Positions 19,001-26,599 of a stretch of 64,000 nt of DNA are shown piece after piece. The notes under the pieces were generated by a model. The model was not told the DNA's origin, searched no databases, and saw nothing but the letters and a program-made list of their open reading frames with translations. The translations under genes and the position numbers were made by a program. Source of the DNA: PXAP01 sp964520585. Its GTDB lineage: Bacteria; Bacteroidota; Bacteroidia; Bacteroidales; PUMT01. The stretch is taken from contig CAZFOO010000007.1 in the NCBI GenBank assembly GCA_964520585.1, positions 8,891 to 72,890 on the forward strand, in the 5' to 3' direction. Within the stretch, counting starts at the first letter, position 1. Each line of letters begins with the position of its first letter.

Positions 19001-19799
19001 CAGATTCCAGCATCAGATACCTTAACACAAAAAGGGAAATAATTACAACCACCAACCAGATGTTTTTAGAGTTAATGGATCTGAACCTGATAGAACCAAA
19101 GCTTGTGTAAATAAATATTAGCAAAAGAATAAAGGCCAGAGTATATAAAATACAGGCAACTGAAGAAAAAACCTTGTTGTAAACAGGAGGAAATGGTTCG
19201 ATCAGTGAAAAAAGAAAATTACCTCCGGGATCTTCTATAACATAATCTCCTTCCGGTGATAGTTCAAGTCCGACCTCCGGAAAGAGATTGAAATCACGAT
19301 GGTAGTCATTAACAAGAAAATCATTTTCGAAGGTGTAATCATGTTTTATAAGTATCAGTCCGAAGAGCTTCAGGGAATCTGATGATTTCAGACGGGTCAT
19401 TACATACCATCCGTTACCTGGGTTTACAACCTGTTGCACATTATCAGATAATATGCCATTAAGGTGTAATGGTAAGATATTGCTGTTCCAGAATTCCAGT
19501 TCTTCCTGATAGTATACCAGGAGGACTATGCCATCTTCCCGGTAGAGATCATAATAATCATCAGCATAGTCGTCGATGAAATTTTTTAGTCCGGTTTCTC
19601 TGATCTTCCCGGATATTTCTTCAAGACTTTGATTGGCCCTTGCATATTTTTTGTCCAGGGTTGACTGAAAATGAGTTTTGTTTATGGTCTGGACATCAAG
19701 ATTTTCAATGTTACTATCAATGATAACGGCCGCTGCAAATGTGATGACCGAGAAAAGCAACAGTCTGTATTTGAGTATTATATTTCGAATCTGTGTCAT
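16083..19799 (-). CDS. Very large multi-pass NtrY-like sensor histidine kinase
   Basis: 1238 residues. Layout: one N-terminal membrane helix (about 12-30), a periplasmic region (about 31-215), a block of about eight membrane helices (about 220-475), a second periplasmic region (about 490-725), two further helices (about 725-780), a third sensor region (about 790-935), a last helix (about 935-960), HAMP (SNTITKPLQLIKNK), HisKA with H-box HEIKNPLTPMKLS, and HATPase with N box INLLKNSVQS, G1 DNGTGIP and G2 GGMGLGLAIV. The H-box is the NtrY type. There is no receiver domain and no response-regulator gene nearby, so it is an orphan kinase. It lies 67 bp after rlmH on the same strand. Ligand unknown. 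Confidence 0.9.
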   Translation of the reverse strand: MTQIRNIILKYRLLLFSVITFAAAVIIDSNIENLDVQTINKTHFQSTLDKKYARANQSLEEISGKIRETGLKNFIDDYADDYYDLYREDGIVLLVYYQEELEFWNSNILPLHLNGILSDNVQQVVNPGNGWYVMTRLKSSDSLKLFGLILIKHDYTFENDFLVNDYHRDFNLFPEVGLELSPEGDYVIEDPGGNFLFSLIEPFPPVYNKVFSSVACILYTLAFILLLIFIYTSFGSIRFRSINSKNIWLVVVIISLFVLRYLMLESDYPQIFKSYSLFQPQHYAKSSLFPSLGDFLINAVFILFAAICFSVHFRLPEKRSPKCNIKCIAYTVIMNIGLTAYMLYFHNMFSGLIFNSNIQLEVHNFIQLNQFSLIAYLIIAILLASLVLIADRIIFLSSLLVNLKRFIVIIVISLTAGIITYVYQGNSLNIYTVLFFIALFGAITGVRFFRYRYTYSFQVILVLLISLFSLATITNKSRAKEKNIKQVIAVNLANERDQVAEFLLEEVEKELEKDDIILSMLGSPSHEDYELYNYLKDSYFNGYFRKYELQVASCAHNSDLLLEDVNELVDCYTFFYDMIDEYGVPVSAESDFFFLDNLNGRISYLGILVYEFDQYPNEITLFISLDSKIMDDQLGYPELLIEGSFPSNQVMLQYSHAKYFNDQLITRSGIYPYPLNLQFEPERGEEFSFLEKEGYEHLVYQIDNENVIVLSKQKITTVDLLTSLSYTFLFFYLIYSVALLICTYPFNLKKWRIDFKNKIKFSMIGVLLLSLIIIGAGTIYYNIRQFENKQYDNISEKIQSVLLDLEYRLGMEDELTPEIEYYITGILIRLSNVFYTDINLYDLEGKLYTSSRPEVFELGLIGEQMNPQAYSKLLLENNVRYVHEESISNLSYLSAYVPLTNDNNEILSYLNLPYFTRQSILKKEIYTLVIAVANIYAILILITILIAVIVSNTITKPLQLIKNKLRELSIGKTNEQIDYDSDDEIGSLIKEYNRMVVELENSADLLARSERESAWREMAKQIAHEIKNPLTPMKLSIQHLQRSWEDKVDNWDEVMKKTTRNLIEQIDHLSSIATAFSNFAKLPKASTAEVDIVSTITGITNLFESTENVDISLSMNGIDSLYVISDKMQLNRIFINLLKNSVQSIPKDREGRITIELIREPDMALVRICDNGTGIPENVRSKLFTPNFTTKSGGMGLGLAIVKNIVEQYGGKIGFTTVHQQGSCFWFKLPCAEKDKQA

Positions 19800-19866
19800 A
19801 ACAAAAATAGCCTGATACTAAAGAGTGGATGTTAATGTAAATAATAGGATGTTTAGATCCTGCCGC

Positions 19867-20337
19867 CTACTGATGATGGTATGGTTCACCTTTGATTATC
19901 GTCATTGCCCTGTAAATTTGTTCCACCAGTATTAACCGGACCATCTGATGCGAAAAAGTCATATCGGAAAGGGAAACTATCCGGTCAGCCTTATTCCGGA
20001 TATTTTCAGGGAAACCATAAGGCCCCCCTGTAATGAACACCAATTCCCTGTATCCATGATTCATATTTTTTTCAATTAAGCCTGCAAAACCTTCAGAGGT
20101 TAATTTTTCGCCTTTCTCATCCAGTAAAACTATGTAGGCTGTTTTGTCAAAAGCTGACATTAGCTTTTCATATTCTGCACTAATTTTCGCGGACTGCTGG
20201 AGTGATTTTTTTTTTCTTTCTCCTGCAATTTTAATCTCGTAAGGTATATAATGCCTTAGCCGTTTTGTGTAGATATCTATCCCTTCTTTTAGATATCCAT
20301 CTTCTGTTTTTCCGGTAAACAGCAGTTTTAGTTTCAT
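19867..20337 (-). CDS. rlmH: 23S rRNA (pseudouridine-1915 N3)-methyltransferase RlmH
   Basis: 156-residue SPOUT methyltransferase that uses SAM to methylate pseudouridine 1915 in helix 69 of 23S rRNA. Visible features are the knot segment FITGGPYGFP, the conserved LSDMTFSHQMVRLILVEQ stretch and the invariant C-terminal tail ending EPYHHQ. The length matches the family exactly. Confidence 0.97.
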   Translation of the reverse strand: MKLKLLFTGKTEDGYLKEGIDIYTKRLRHYIPYEIKIAGERKKKSLQQSAKISAEYEKLMSAFDKTAYIVLLDEKGEKLTSEGFAGLIEKNMNHGYRELVFITGGPYGFPENIRNKADRIVSLSDMTFSHQMVRLILVEQIYRAMTIIKGEPYHHQ

Positions 20338-20685
20338 TAATATAGATTAAACCGGTAAAACTTAAATTCAATTAAATAATTATTTTATAATATTGTGCAG
20401 ATGAGTCCCACATGTTTTTGTTGGCAAAATTATTTATTTTCTAATATATTGTGGTGCATCTTCTTTTAAATAAAGCCGGCATATAATTATATTTTGCCCA
20501 AATAATGCGAAATTTACTTTTTATTACATAAATGGCGTACTTTTTGATGTTTAGTTTTAGTTTTACCACTGTTTTTACAAAACTGTTACCCGGACTCATA
20601 CCTTGAGATTGCTGAATTAATTCCGGATTATGAATTTGATTATATAATAAATTGCATAATTTTAATAATTTAATTAGTTTTTAAT
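20338..20685. other. Intergenic region between divergent rlmH and DUF4783 gene
   Basis: 348 bp, strongly AT-rich. It should contain promoters in both directions. CAAAATTA at 20425-20432 would be a -7 box for rlmH but is about 90 bp away and lacks a partner. No small ORF or stable hairpin stands out. Confidence 0.5.
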
Positions 20686-21147
20686 ATGCGACCAAATAAA
20701 CTGGTTATAGTGTTTTTTCCCTTTGTTTTCGTTTGTTTTGCTCTTGCCGTGGCATCTGTATCGGCACAAATTCCCAAAGGTATAAACGAATCTTTTACCA
20801 AAGGTAATTCAAGGAACCTTTCGGTGCATTTCAATGAAAATATTGAACTTGTTGTTCTGAATAACGAAGATGTTTACAGCAAATCTCAGGCCGAACTTAT
20901 TTTAAGGAATTTTTTTTCGGAAAACAAACCTGTAAAATTTGAATTGCTTCATCAGGGTGGCAAGGAGGCGTCACGTTACGCTATTGGCAACTTGCAGACG
21001 GAAAAAGGAAATTTTCGGATTTATTTTCTCCTCAAGCTTAAAGATTCGGTTCAGTTAATTCATCTTCTCAGGATCGAAAGGGTAGAAGAGGCAGTTCTTA
21101 TTCAGGATCTTATGAATGATCTTTTACAAGGTAGTTATAATAACTAA
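20686..21147 (+). CDS. DUF4783 exported protein
   Basis: 153 residues with a signal peptide (hydrophobic 6-27, ending SVSAQ). The remainder resembles the NTF2-like fold of DUF4783, with the typical FFSENKPVKFELLHQGG segment and the RYAIGNLQTEKGNFRIYF strands. Function unknown, probably periplasmic. In many Bacteroidota this family sits between rlmH and nadC; here rlmH is upstream on the other strand and nadC is absent. A terminator hairpin follows the stop, so it is monocistronic. Confidence 0.82.
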   Translation: MRPNKLVIVFFPFVFVCFALAVASVSAQIPKGINESFTKGNSRNLSVHFNENIELVVLNNEDVYSKSQAELILRNFFSENKPVKFELLHQGGKEASRYAIGNLQTEKGNFRIYFLLKLKDSVQLIHLLRIERVEEAVLIQDLMNDLLQGSYNN

Positions 21148-21178
21148 CTGCTCCGTCATAGAATATAACGGAGCAGTT
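21146..21178 (+). terminator. Terminator hairpin after the DUF4783 gene
   Basis: An 11-bp perfect stem (AACTGCTCCGT / ACGGAGCAGTT) with an 11-base loop. The T tract after it is short (TTTATT), so it may be only moderately efficient. Confidence 0.65.
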
Positions 21179-21250
21179 TATTCAGATTCAGACCGAAAAT
21201 AAATCTGATCCTTTTGGCTTTAATTACTGTTTCTCAGATGCAAATTAGTA

Positions 21251-21766
21251 TCATGATTTTCCTGGCTCATATTCTTCAAGTGCTTTCATAAGTTTCTTTC
21301 TTGAAAAGAATATTCTGCTTTTCACGGTCCCTATATTTAGATTCATTTCTTCAGCAATTTCCTTGTATTTATATCCGGATGTATGCATTTCAAAAGGAAT
21401 TCTGAACTCGTCTTCCAAAGACTCAACTTTTTTATTGATCTCCTGAAGAGATAACCGGGTGTCAGGCTTGGATGCCGACGATTCCTCGGCTTTATTAAGG
21501 AAGTACAGGTCCTTGGTGTTATCAAAAGTAGTGTTTTGTTTAACCGACTTCCTGTAGTTGTTAATAAAAGTGTTCTTCAAAATAGTGAAGGTCCATGCTT
21601 TCAGGTTGGATTGATCGGTAAACTGTTCACGGTATGTTAATGCCTTGAGAAATGTTTCCTGAACAAGGTCTCGTGCATCTTCCTGATTCGAAGTTAAGCT
21701 GTATGCAAATCTTTCAAGATTTTTTTCAAGAGTTACCAGTTGATGGTTAAATTCGATTGCAGTCAT
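21251..21766 (-). CDS. ECF-type RNA polymerase sigma factor
   Basis: 171 residues. Region 2 (about 10-75) includes the core-binding DARDLVQETFLKAL and -10 recognition AWTFTILKNTFINNYRK. Region 4 (about 110-160) has the helix-turn-helix YKYKEIAEEMNLNIGTVKSRIFFSRKKL split by the usual turn. No anti-sigma gene is adjacent. It has a strong consensus promoter of its own. It lies downstream of the CarH-like regulator on the same strand, separated by about 600 bp; sigma factors are often found near MerR/B12 regulators in carotenoid clusters of this phylum, but no crt gene is in the window. Confidence 0.93.
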   Translation of the reverse strand: MTAIEFNHQLVTLEKNLERFAYSLTSNQEDARDLVQETFLKALTYREQFTDQSNLKAWTFTILKNTFINNYRKSVKQNTTFDNTKDLYFLNKAEESSASKPDTRLSLQEINKKVESLEDEFRIPFEMHTSGYKYKEIAEEMNLNIGTVKSRIFFSRKKLMKALEEYEPGKS

Positions 21767-22372
21767 TGGTGTTTAGTTTTATAGTTACAAATGTTTAACA
21801 AAAGTAATCAGTAAATAGACAAAATGCAAATATTCTATCAAGAAAAAGTCTAAATAAATGTTAAATAGTCTGTAAATGACTGCTTAAAAGCAAATAAGAA
21901 GCATTATAAATAATGAATTGATTAGCGAAAAGTGTTAAAAAATAAACAAAAAAATACTTTGTATGATTTCCGGGGGTTTTTGAGGGGTACCAGGGTTTGT
22001 TGCTGCCAGATTTATTTTTCTGTTTTATATTCCTGATAAATTACCACACATTAATTTGCATTAAAACTGGAATATTATTGAAACCAATAATATAAATAAG
22101 TGACAATAAGGTTTGTTTTTTCATAAAATGATTTGATACCCCTGCATTCTGTGCCGGAAATAGCAAATTCCATTAGGATAATTTGGCTCTCTGTCCCGGA
22201 GAGGTTCATTCAGATTGGAATGATCCGGTAAGACTAATGGGCTGGTGCTTTGTGGTTTTTGTGGACTGGCGATATATTCTTCAAGAAAAATATCAGGTAT
22301 TCAGATAACGTCCAAACCTTTTGAAGGTACTCCATGACCAGCAGGATAATTATGCTGTTTGGTGCCCGTGGT
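21767..22372. other. 606-bp intergenic region between MerR regulator and sigma gene
   Basis: AT-rich spacer holding the sigma promoter (21799-21830) and a 9-bp hairpin with loop AAAC at 22072-22093 (ATATTATTG/CAATAATAT). No gene, transposon end or further repeat is seen. Its length could hide a small RNA, but nothing specific supports one. Confidence 0.5.
21799..21830 (-). promoter_or_regulatory. Consensus Bacteroidota promoter for the ECF sigma gene
   Basis: On the minus strand TTTG (21827-21830), 20 bp, TACTTTTG (21799-21806). The predicted transcript start near 21792 leaves a leader of about 25 bases before the ATG at 21766. Confidence 0.75.
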
Positions 22373-23254
22373 TCAGAGCGTGTCGATAATCTCCTGGAAA
22401 TGTTGTACTGAATCAATTTTCACCAGATTGCCGTGCAGATCTCCGTTTAATTTTCCAACCTGGTATCCTGTAAAAAAGATGGTTTGTTCCGGAAATGTTA
22501 CGGCCATTTTCTCCAGATATGTTCTAAGAGCCTGTTCTTTGATGCCTGTGGTAAAAGAGGTCAGGAAATATCTGGCATTCTGTATATGGGTGATCTTTTT
22601 CAGATCTTCAAACGGAACAGCCTGTCCGAGATAGATAACCTTCATTCCTTTTTTCTTTAATAGGTAGGAATAAAAAAGCAGACCCAGTTCATGCAGTTCA
22701 TTTTCATGAAGAAAAAGTATAAATGTATCCTGGTCCTCCCTGGTAACAGGTTCCTGTCCGTCAATTGCTACTATTAGCTTTTGCCTTAGAAGGTTGGATA
22801 CAAAATGTTCCTGTGCGGGATTTATTGATCCTGTTTGCCAGAGTAATCCGATCTTTTCAAAAAAAGGATGCATTACTTTTACAAGGGTATCTTCAAAGCC
22901 CATTTTAATAATTGAACCTGACAGTATTTTATCGAATTTCCATTCATCCAGCTCCAGCATTGAAATGATCAGGTTTTCTATCTGGACACTTGCATCCGAA
23001 GTGTCCCGGGAAATATGAATAACCTTTTCTTTAAGATCATCCTGTGATAATTTAGCCAGATGTGAAATTTTAAGTCCGTATCTGTTCAGGATAGATACAT
23101 TAAGGAGCTTTTTAAGATCCTCATCGCTATACAGGCGTATGTTGGTATCAGTTCGTTCCGGCATTATTATGCCATAGCGTTTTTCCCATATTCTGATGGT
23201 ATGGGCTTTGATTCCCGATAATTCTTCCAGGTCCTTAATAGAATATCTGGCCAT
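22373..23254 (-). CDS. CarH-like MerR-family regulator with B12-binding light-sensor domain
   Basis: 293 residues from the ATG at 23254, where the protein begins with the MerR winged helix (ARYSIKDLEELSGIKAHTIR, about 1-70). A helical-bundle cap follows, carrying W139-x9-E149-H150 (WQTGSINPAQEH), the exact Wx9EH motif that holds adenosylcobalamin in CarH. The Rossmann domain has ELHELG, with His188 in place of the CarH cobalt ligand, then MKVIYLGQAVP. In CarH, AdoCbl-bound tetramers repress in the dark and light breaks them. The frame runs 22 codons further upstream but those lack MerR character. The likely targets are light-protection or carotenoid genes, none of which is in the window. The sigma gene lies downstream on the same strand. 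Confidence 0.88.
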   Translation of the reverse strand: MARYSIKDLEELSGIKAHTIRIWEKRYGIIMPERTDTNIRLYSDEDLKKLLNVSILNRYGLKISHLAKLSQDDLKEKVIHISRDTSDASVQIENLIISMLELDEWKFDKILSGSIIKMGFEDTLVKVMHPFFEKIGLLWQTGSINPAQEHFVSNLLRQKLIVAIDGQEPVTREDQDTFILFLHENELHELGLLFYSYLLKKKGMKVIYLGQAVPFEDLKKITHIQNARYFLTSFTTGIKEQALRTYLEKMAVTFPEQTIFFTGYQVGKLNGDLHGNLVKIDSVQHFQEIIDTL

Positions 23255-23470
23255 TCTTGTTTTAATGTTAATTGTTATGCCTTTTATGTTCCACATTATC
23301 AGCGCACGGCTTTCTTGCAAAAGAGGCTGGTCAAAATGATTTTGAGTGCAATAATATAATAATTGCCTGAAATTTTGAAAGGCTAAATGTATAAACTATA
23401 CAATTAACAAATAAAACAAAAAAAAGTTTGGGGCATTAAGTCGATATGTCTTAAATGTTAAAGTTTTATT

Positions 23471-23511
23471 ATTTCCTTAAGCTATCCAGTGATAATTTAG
23501 CCAGATGTGAA
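23471..23511 (-). pseudogene. Short decayed copy of a MerR-gene segment
   Basis: 23489-23511 is identical over 23 bp to 23044-23066 inside the CarH-like gene, and similarity extends to about 40 bp with a few mismatches and a one-base gap. On the minus strand the copy reads SHLAKLSLDSLRK-stop, against SHLAKLSQDDLKEK in the gene. It lies directly after the O-methyltransferase stop codon. Best read as a remnant of a second MerR-like gene or of a partial duplication. Confidence 0.6.
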
Positions 23512-23515
23512 GGGG

Positions 23516-24154
23516 TTACTTTTTTTTGATCAGCATCAGTCCGTCGCGGACCGGCAGGAGGATGTTTTCAACCCGGTGGTCACTTACCACCATCTCGTTG
23601 AAATCATTTAAATGGCGGGTATACTCGTCGTTAAGATATTCTTCCTTGTAAACCTTTTCGTTCCATAATACATTATCGGCAATAATAAATCCTCCATGTC
23701 TTACTTTTGGCATCACAGCCCGGTAATAGTCCTGGTACTCGGATTTCTCCCCGTCAATAAACACAAGGTCGAAGGGACCATCGAGGCGGGGGATTATCTG
23801 CAGCGCATTGCCCGTATGTTGAATAATCTTTTCCTCCATTCCTGCTTTCTTTATAAAACTTCCTGCAAAATCCCTGATCTCATCGTTTATATCTATGGTA
23901 TGCAGACGGCCATTTTCGGCCATTCCCCTTGCCATGCAAATGGATGAGTAGCCTGTGAAAGTACCTATTTCGAGAATGAGATGCGGCCTGATCATAAAGC
24001 TTATCATCTCAAGAAATTTTCCCTGGTAATGGCCCGACAGCATCCTGGGATTGAGCATTTTCAGGTAAGTCTGCCTGTTAAGGTCTGCCAGAAGGGGATC
24101 TTCAGCAGTACTGTGCCTTATGATATACTCTTCTTTGAGATTCTGTTTGTCCAT
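23516..24154 (-). CDS. Class I SAM-dependent O-methyltransferase (Methyltransf_3 family)
   Basis: 212 residues, similar to caffeoyl-CoA/catechol-type O-methyltransferases. SAM-binding motif I is LEIGTFTGYSS (about 60-70); the metal- and substrate-site motifs FIDGEKSEYQDYY and ADNVLWNEKVY are present. Bacterial members methylate hydroxylated small molecules or RNA; the substrate here is unknown. It starts 30 bp after the M16 peptidase gene and is probably its operon partner, a pairing seen often in Bacteroidota. Confidence 0.9.
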   Translation of the reverse strand: MDKQNLKEEYIIRHSTAEDPLLADLNRQTYLKMLNPRMLSGHYQGKFLEMISFMIRPHLILEIGTFTGYSSICMARGMAENGRLHTIDINDEIRDFAGSFIKKAGMEEKIIQHTGNALQIIPRLDGPFDLVFIDGEKSEYQDYYRAVMPKVRHGGFIIADNVLWNEKVYKEEYLNDEYTRHLNDFNEMVVSDHRVENILLPVRDGLMLIKKK

Positions 24155-24184
24155 AATATTACCAAATCAAGGATATGGTTATTT

Positions 24185-25414
24185 TCAGTAAAATACAAGT
24201 TCCGAAAGCTGTTGGGGATCAAGAACAATATTTGCCACTTCGAGTATCTGGCCCGGGGTAACCTGATCGATCTTCTTTTTTACTTCCTCCATACTGTCAA
24301 CCCTGTTGAATCGCATATGACTCTTTCCGATGACCAGCATCAGGCTTTCCTTGCTTTCCCATCCAATCGCCAGTTGCCCGGTTAATTGTCTTTTTGCACG
24401 TTTAAGCTGCAAAGAGCTCATGCTGACATTCCTTAATCCTGCAAATTCGCGCTGTACCAGTTGACGGCATTTTTCCAGCCTTTCCTTGTCGGTCCCGAAA
24501 TAAACTGAAAAGATACCGGTATTAGAATAAGCTGTGAAATGTGATTCAACATTATATGCATATCCGGTTTTTTCCCGCAGGGCCAGGTTAAGCCTGGCGC
24601 TCATCCCCGGACCTCCAAGAATATTGTTAAGCAATACCATTGGTATCCGCCTTTCATCATGGAGATCAAAGGCTATATTCCCGGTAATACAGTGAGCCTG
24701 GTGGGTTTTTTTGCGGACTGCCTTCGAAGACGGCTGATAACCGGGTATTCCCTTTCTTGTTCCCGGAGCCTTGTTGGCAGGTATCGACCCCAGATGCTTT
24801 CCTGCATATTTTAATACTTTACCGAAGTTGATATCTCCAACTGAACTGAATACCATCTGGTCTGTATGATAATTATTAATCATGAATTTCAATATGTCCT
24901 GGCGGGAGAACAGTTTAAGTTTTCCTGGTGTTCCCAGGATATTCCGGCCCATCGGATGACCTTTGAAGATTAGTTCTTCAAAGTCGTCGAAGATCTGTTC
25001 GGAAGGACTATCCTTGTATGATATTATCTCATCCATGATGACCTCCTTTTCTTTCTCAATCTCTTTCTCCGGAAACACCGAGTGGAAGGTCATGTCAGAT
25101 ATAAGCTCGATGGCGCGTTCAAAATCCTCTTTCAAAAAGGATGAATGTATGCATGTCTCTTCTTTGCTTGTGTAGGCATTTATTTCCCCTCCAACTGCCT
25201 CGAGCCTGTTAATTATATGATGGGCTCTTCTCTTTTTAGTGCCTTTAAAGATAAGATGTTCTATAAAATGGGCCATCCCGTGTTCAACAGCCTTTTCATC
25301 CCTTGAGCCGGCATTAACGAATAATCCGCAATGGGCTATATGCGAAGAAACCTGGTGATGTATTATTCTTATCCCGTTTTCAAATGTATATGTGTCAAGT
25401 TTCATGGATTGCAA
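24185..25414 (-). CDS. M16 family zinc peptidase (insulinase/processing-peptidase type)
   Basis: 409 residues, a single-subunit-size M16B peptidase. The inverted zinc motif HxxEH is present (HFIEHLIFKGT, about 46-56), with the downstream Glu in EKEVIMDEI (about 126). The second M16 domain spans about 190-400. No signal peptide is visible, so it should be cytoplasmic. It degrades peptides or processes a partner; substrate unknown. First gene of a pair with the O-methyltransferase. Confidence 0.92.
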   Translation of the reverse strand: MQSMKLDTYTFENGIRIIHHQVSSHIAHCGLFVNAGSRDEKAVEHGMAHFIEHLIFKGTKKRRAHHIINRLEAVGGEINAYTSKEETCIHSSFLKEDFERAIELISDMTFHSVFPEKEIEKEKEVIMDEIISYKDSPSEQIFDDFEELIFKGHPMGRNILGTPGKLKLFSRQDILKFMINNYHTDQMVFSSVGDINFGKVLKYAGKHLGSIPANKAPGTRKGIPGYQPSSKAVRKKTHQAHCITGNIAFDLHDERRIPMVLLNNILGGPGMSARLNLALREKTGYAYNVESHFTAYSNTGIFSVYFGTDKERLEKCRQLVQREFAGLRNVSMSSLQLKRAKRQLTGQLAIGWESKESLMLVIGKSHMRFNRVDSMEEVKKKIDQVTPGQILEVANIVLDPQQLSELVFY

Positions 25415-25493
25415 AATTATAAACCTTCAGGGAACAAAAATAGTTTAACATTAATCAATTTGTATAAAATTGATAATATGATTAAAAAATAGT

Positions 25494-25523
25494 TTTGAAA
25501 AATGTTTTTTTTTAATAGATTTG
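25494..25523 (+). promoter_or_regulatory. Bacteroidota-type promoter for tRNA-Phe
   Basis: TTTG (25494-25497), 18 bp, TAGATTTG (25516-25523). It ends 15 bp before the mature tRNA 5' end, the expected distance for a short leader. Confidence 0.75.
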
Positions 25524-25538
25524 CAGTCCCGAATCAAA

Positions 25539-25611
<73 letters not shown>

Positions 25612-25972
25612 CCCGAACCCTACGCAAAACGCGTAGGGTTTTCGCGTTCAGGTAGTTATGATTTCCAAAAGTGCCCCTAAAACGTATCATAAATCAAAAA
25701 TCAGGTACTAAACGTAGCAAAAACGTAGCAGAGATTTCAAAAAAGGGCATGAAAACATGGGTAGAGTAATATCTCATGAATCTGGTAAAATCTGTTATTT
25801 GGCATACTTTACAGGTTTCAGGAAAGTTCCAATAGCAACTAACATACATATGCCTTGCAAGCTGATAAATAATTTATTTCGAAAGTTTTTTTCTTACCAG
25901 CTTCATAAATGGTGAATTCTCCAATTATAATACCTTGAATAGATTTAAAAACATTTTGAAGGTATTTGCCTG
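25612..25972. other. Region downstream of tRNA-Phe, possible decayed integration site
   Basis: 361 bp with no convincing gene. After the terminator there is a two-copy repeat (ACGTAGCAAAA / ACGTAGCAG near 25712-25731) and an open frame from 25757 (ATG GGT AGA) to the TGA ending near 25915, about 52 codons, preceded in frame by 14 further open codons. Its segment YLAYFTGFRKVPIATNI is loosely like the N-terminal region of Bacteroidota tyrosine recombinases, but too short to call. tRNA 3' ends are common integration sites. Confidence 0.35.
25616..25642 (+). terminator. Terminator of tRNA-Phe
   Basis: A perfect 10-bp stem AACCCTACGC/GCGTAGGGTT with a 5-base loop, followed by TT. Confidence 0.8.
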
Positions 25973-26599
25973 TCAGTGTCTTACAAAAAAATAGCTTCTC
26001 TTTTCCGATTTGTCATCATAGGTGTAAACTTTTTTTCCCGGAAAGGAAGCGAAATAGTTTGCCATGGCAAAATCACCAACGCACATGGTACTGTGCATAA
26101 AAATGGCAACGAGAAAGCCCCATTGAATTTCCGGGGAGCCAAAAACAATGCCTGCCAGAAATAAAAGATTTATGAGAACAAAAGGTGAAAAGGCTACCAG
26201 GAAGAATTCGTGTTTGCCAGCTACAAATCCCGGAGCACTGGCATAAAACAGCATCTGTTTCATGTCGGCGCCAAATTTTACCATGGGAGCGCCTGATAGT
26301 TTATATGCTAGTCCATGCACCATTTCGTGAAAGGGTATAACCACCAGCATACCCAAAACCACGCCTATACCCAGGTACATCCAATAAAGTCCCCATGAAA
26401 TGTAGGAATGGATTATGTTGCCGGCAGTAAATAACATCATCAGCGCAAGTAATACAACATTAAATAAGTAAAAAAATGCTATGGGCCATCTTAACTGCTT
26501 CATCTGGGCTATCACAAACCCGATTATCTTATCATGGCTGAGTTCTTTTAAGAGAGAATATTTACCGGAGTCCCTTAGTTCCTGAGGAGTTAATGTCAT
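25973..26599 (-). CDS. DUF3267 integral-membrane putative zinc metalloprotease
   Basis: 208 residues with four likely membrane helices (about 38-60, 72-95, 125-150, 158-175). The second helix contains HEMVHG, the HExxH zinc motif of the DUF3267 zincins, and the last carries GDFAMANYF, where an Asp may be the third ligand. Related to site-2-type intramembrane proteases by layout, substrate unknown. It is a single gene, convergent with nothing and flanked by the tRNA region and gpmI in the other orientation. Confidence 0.82.
   Translation of the reverse strand: MTLTPQELRDSGKYSLLKELSHDKIIGFVIAQMKQLRWPIAFFYLFNVVLLALMMLFTAGNIIHSYISWGLYWMYLGIGVVLGMLVVIPFHEMVHGLAYKLSGAPMVKFGADMKQMLFYASAPGFVAGKHEFFLVAFSPFVLINLLFLAGIVFGSPEIQWGFLVAIFMHSTMCVGDFAMANYFASFPGKKVYTYDDKSEKRSYFFVRH

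Noticed and set aside
19802..19809. TATTTTTG on the minus strand as -7 box of the histidine kinase gene
   Set aside because: It ends 2 bp before the ATG, so the transcript would start inside the coding sequence, and there is no -33 partner.
22234..22416. 60-codon minus-strand frame downstream of the MerR regulator
   Set aside because: It overlaps the 3' end of the MerR gene in another frame and has no recognisable features.
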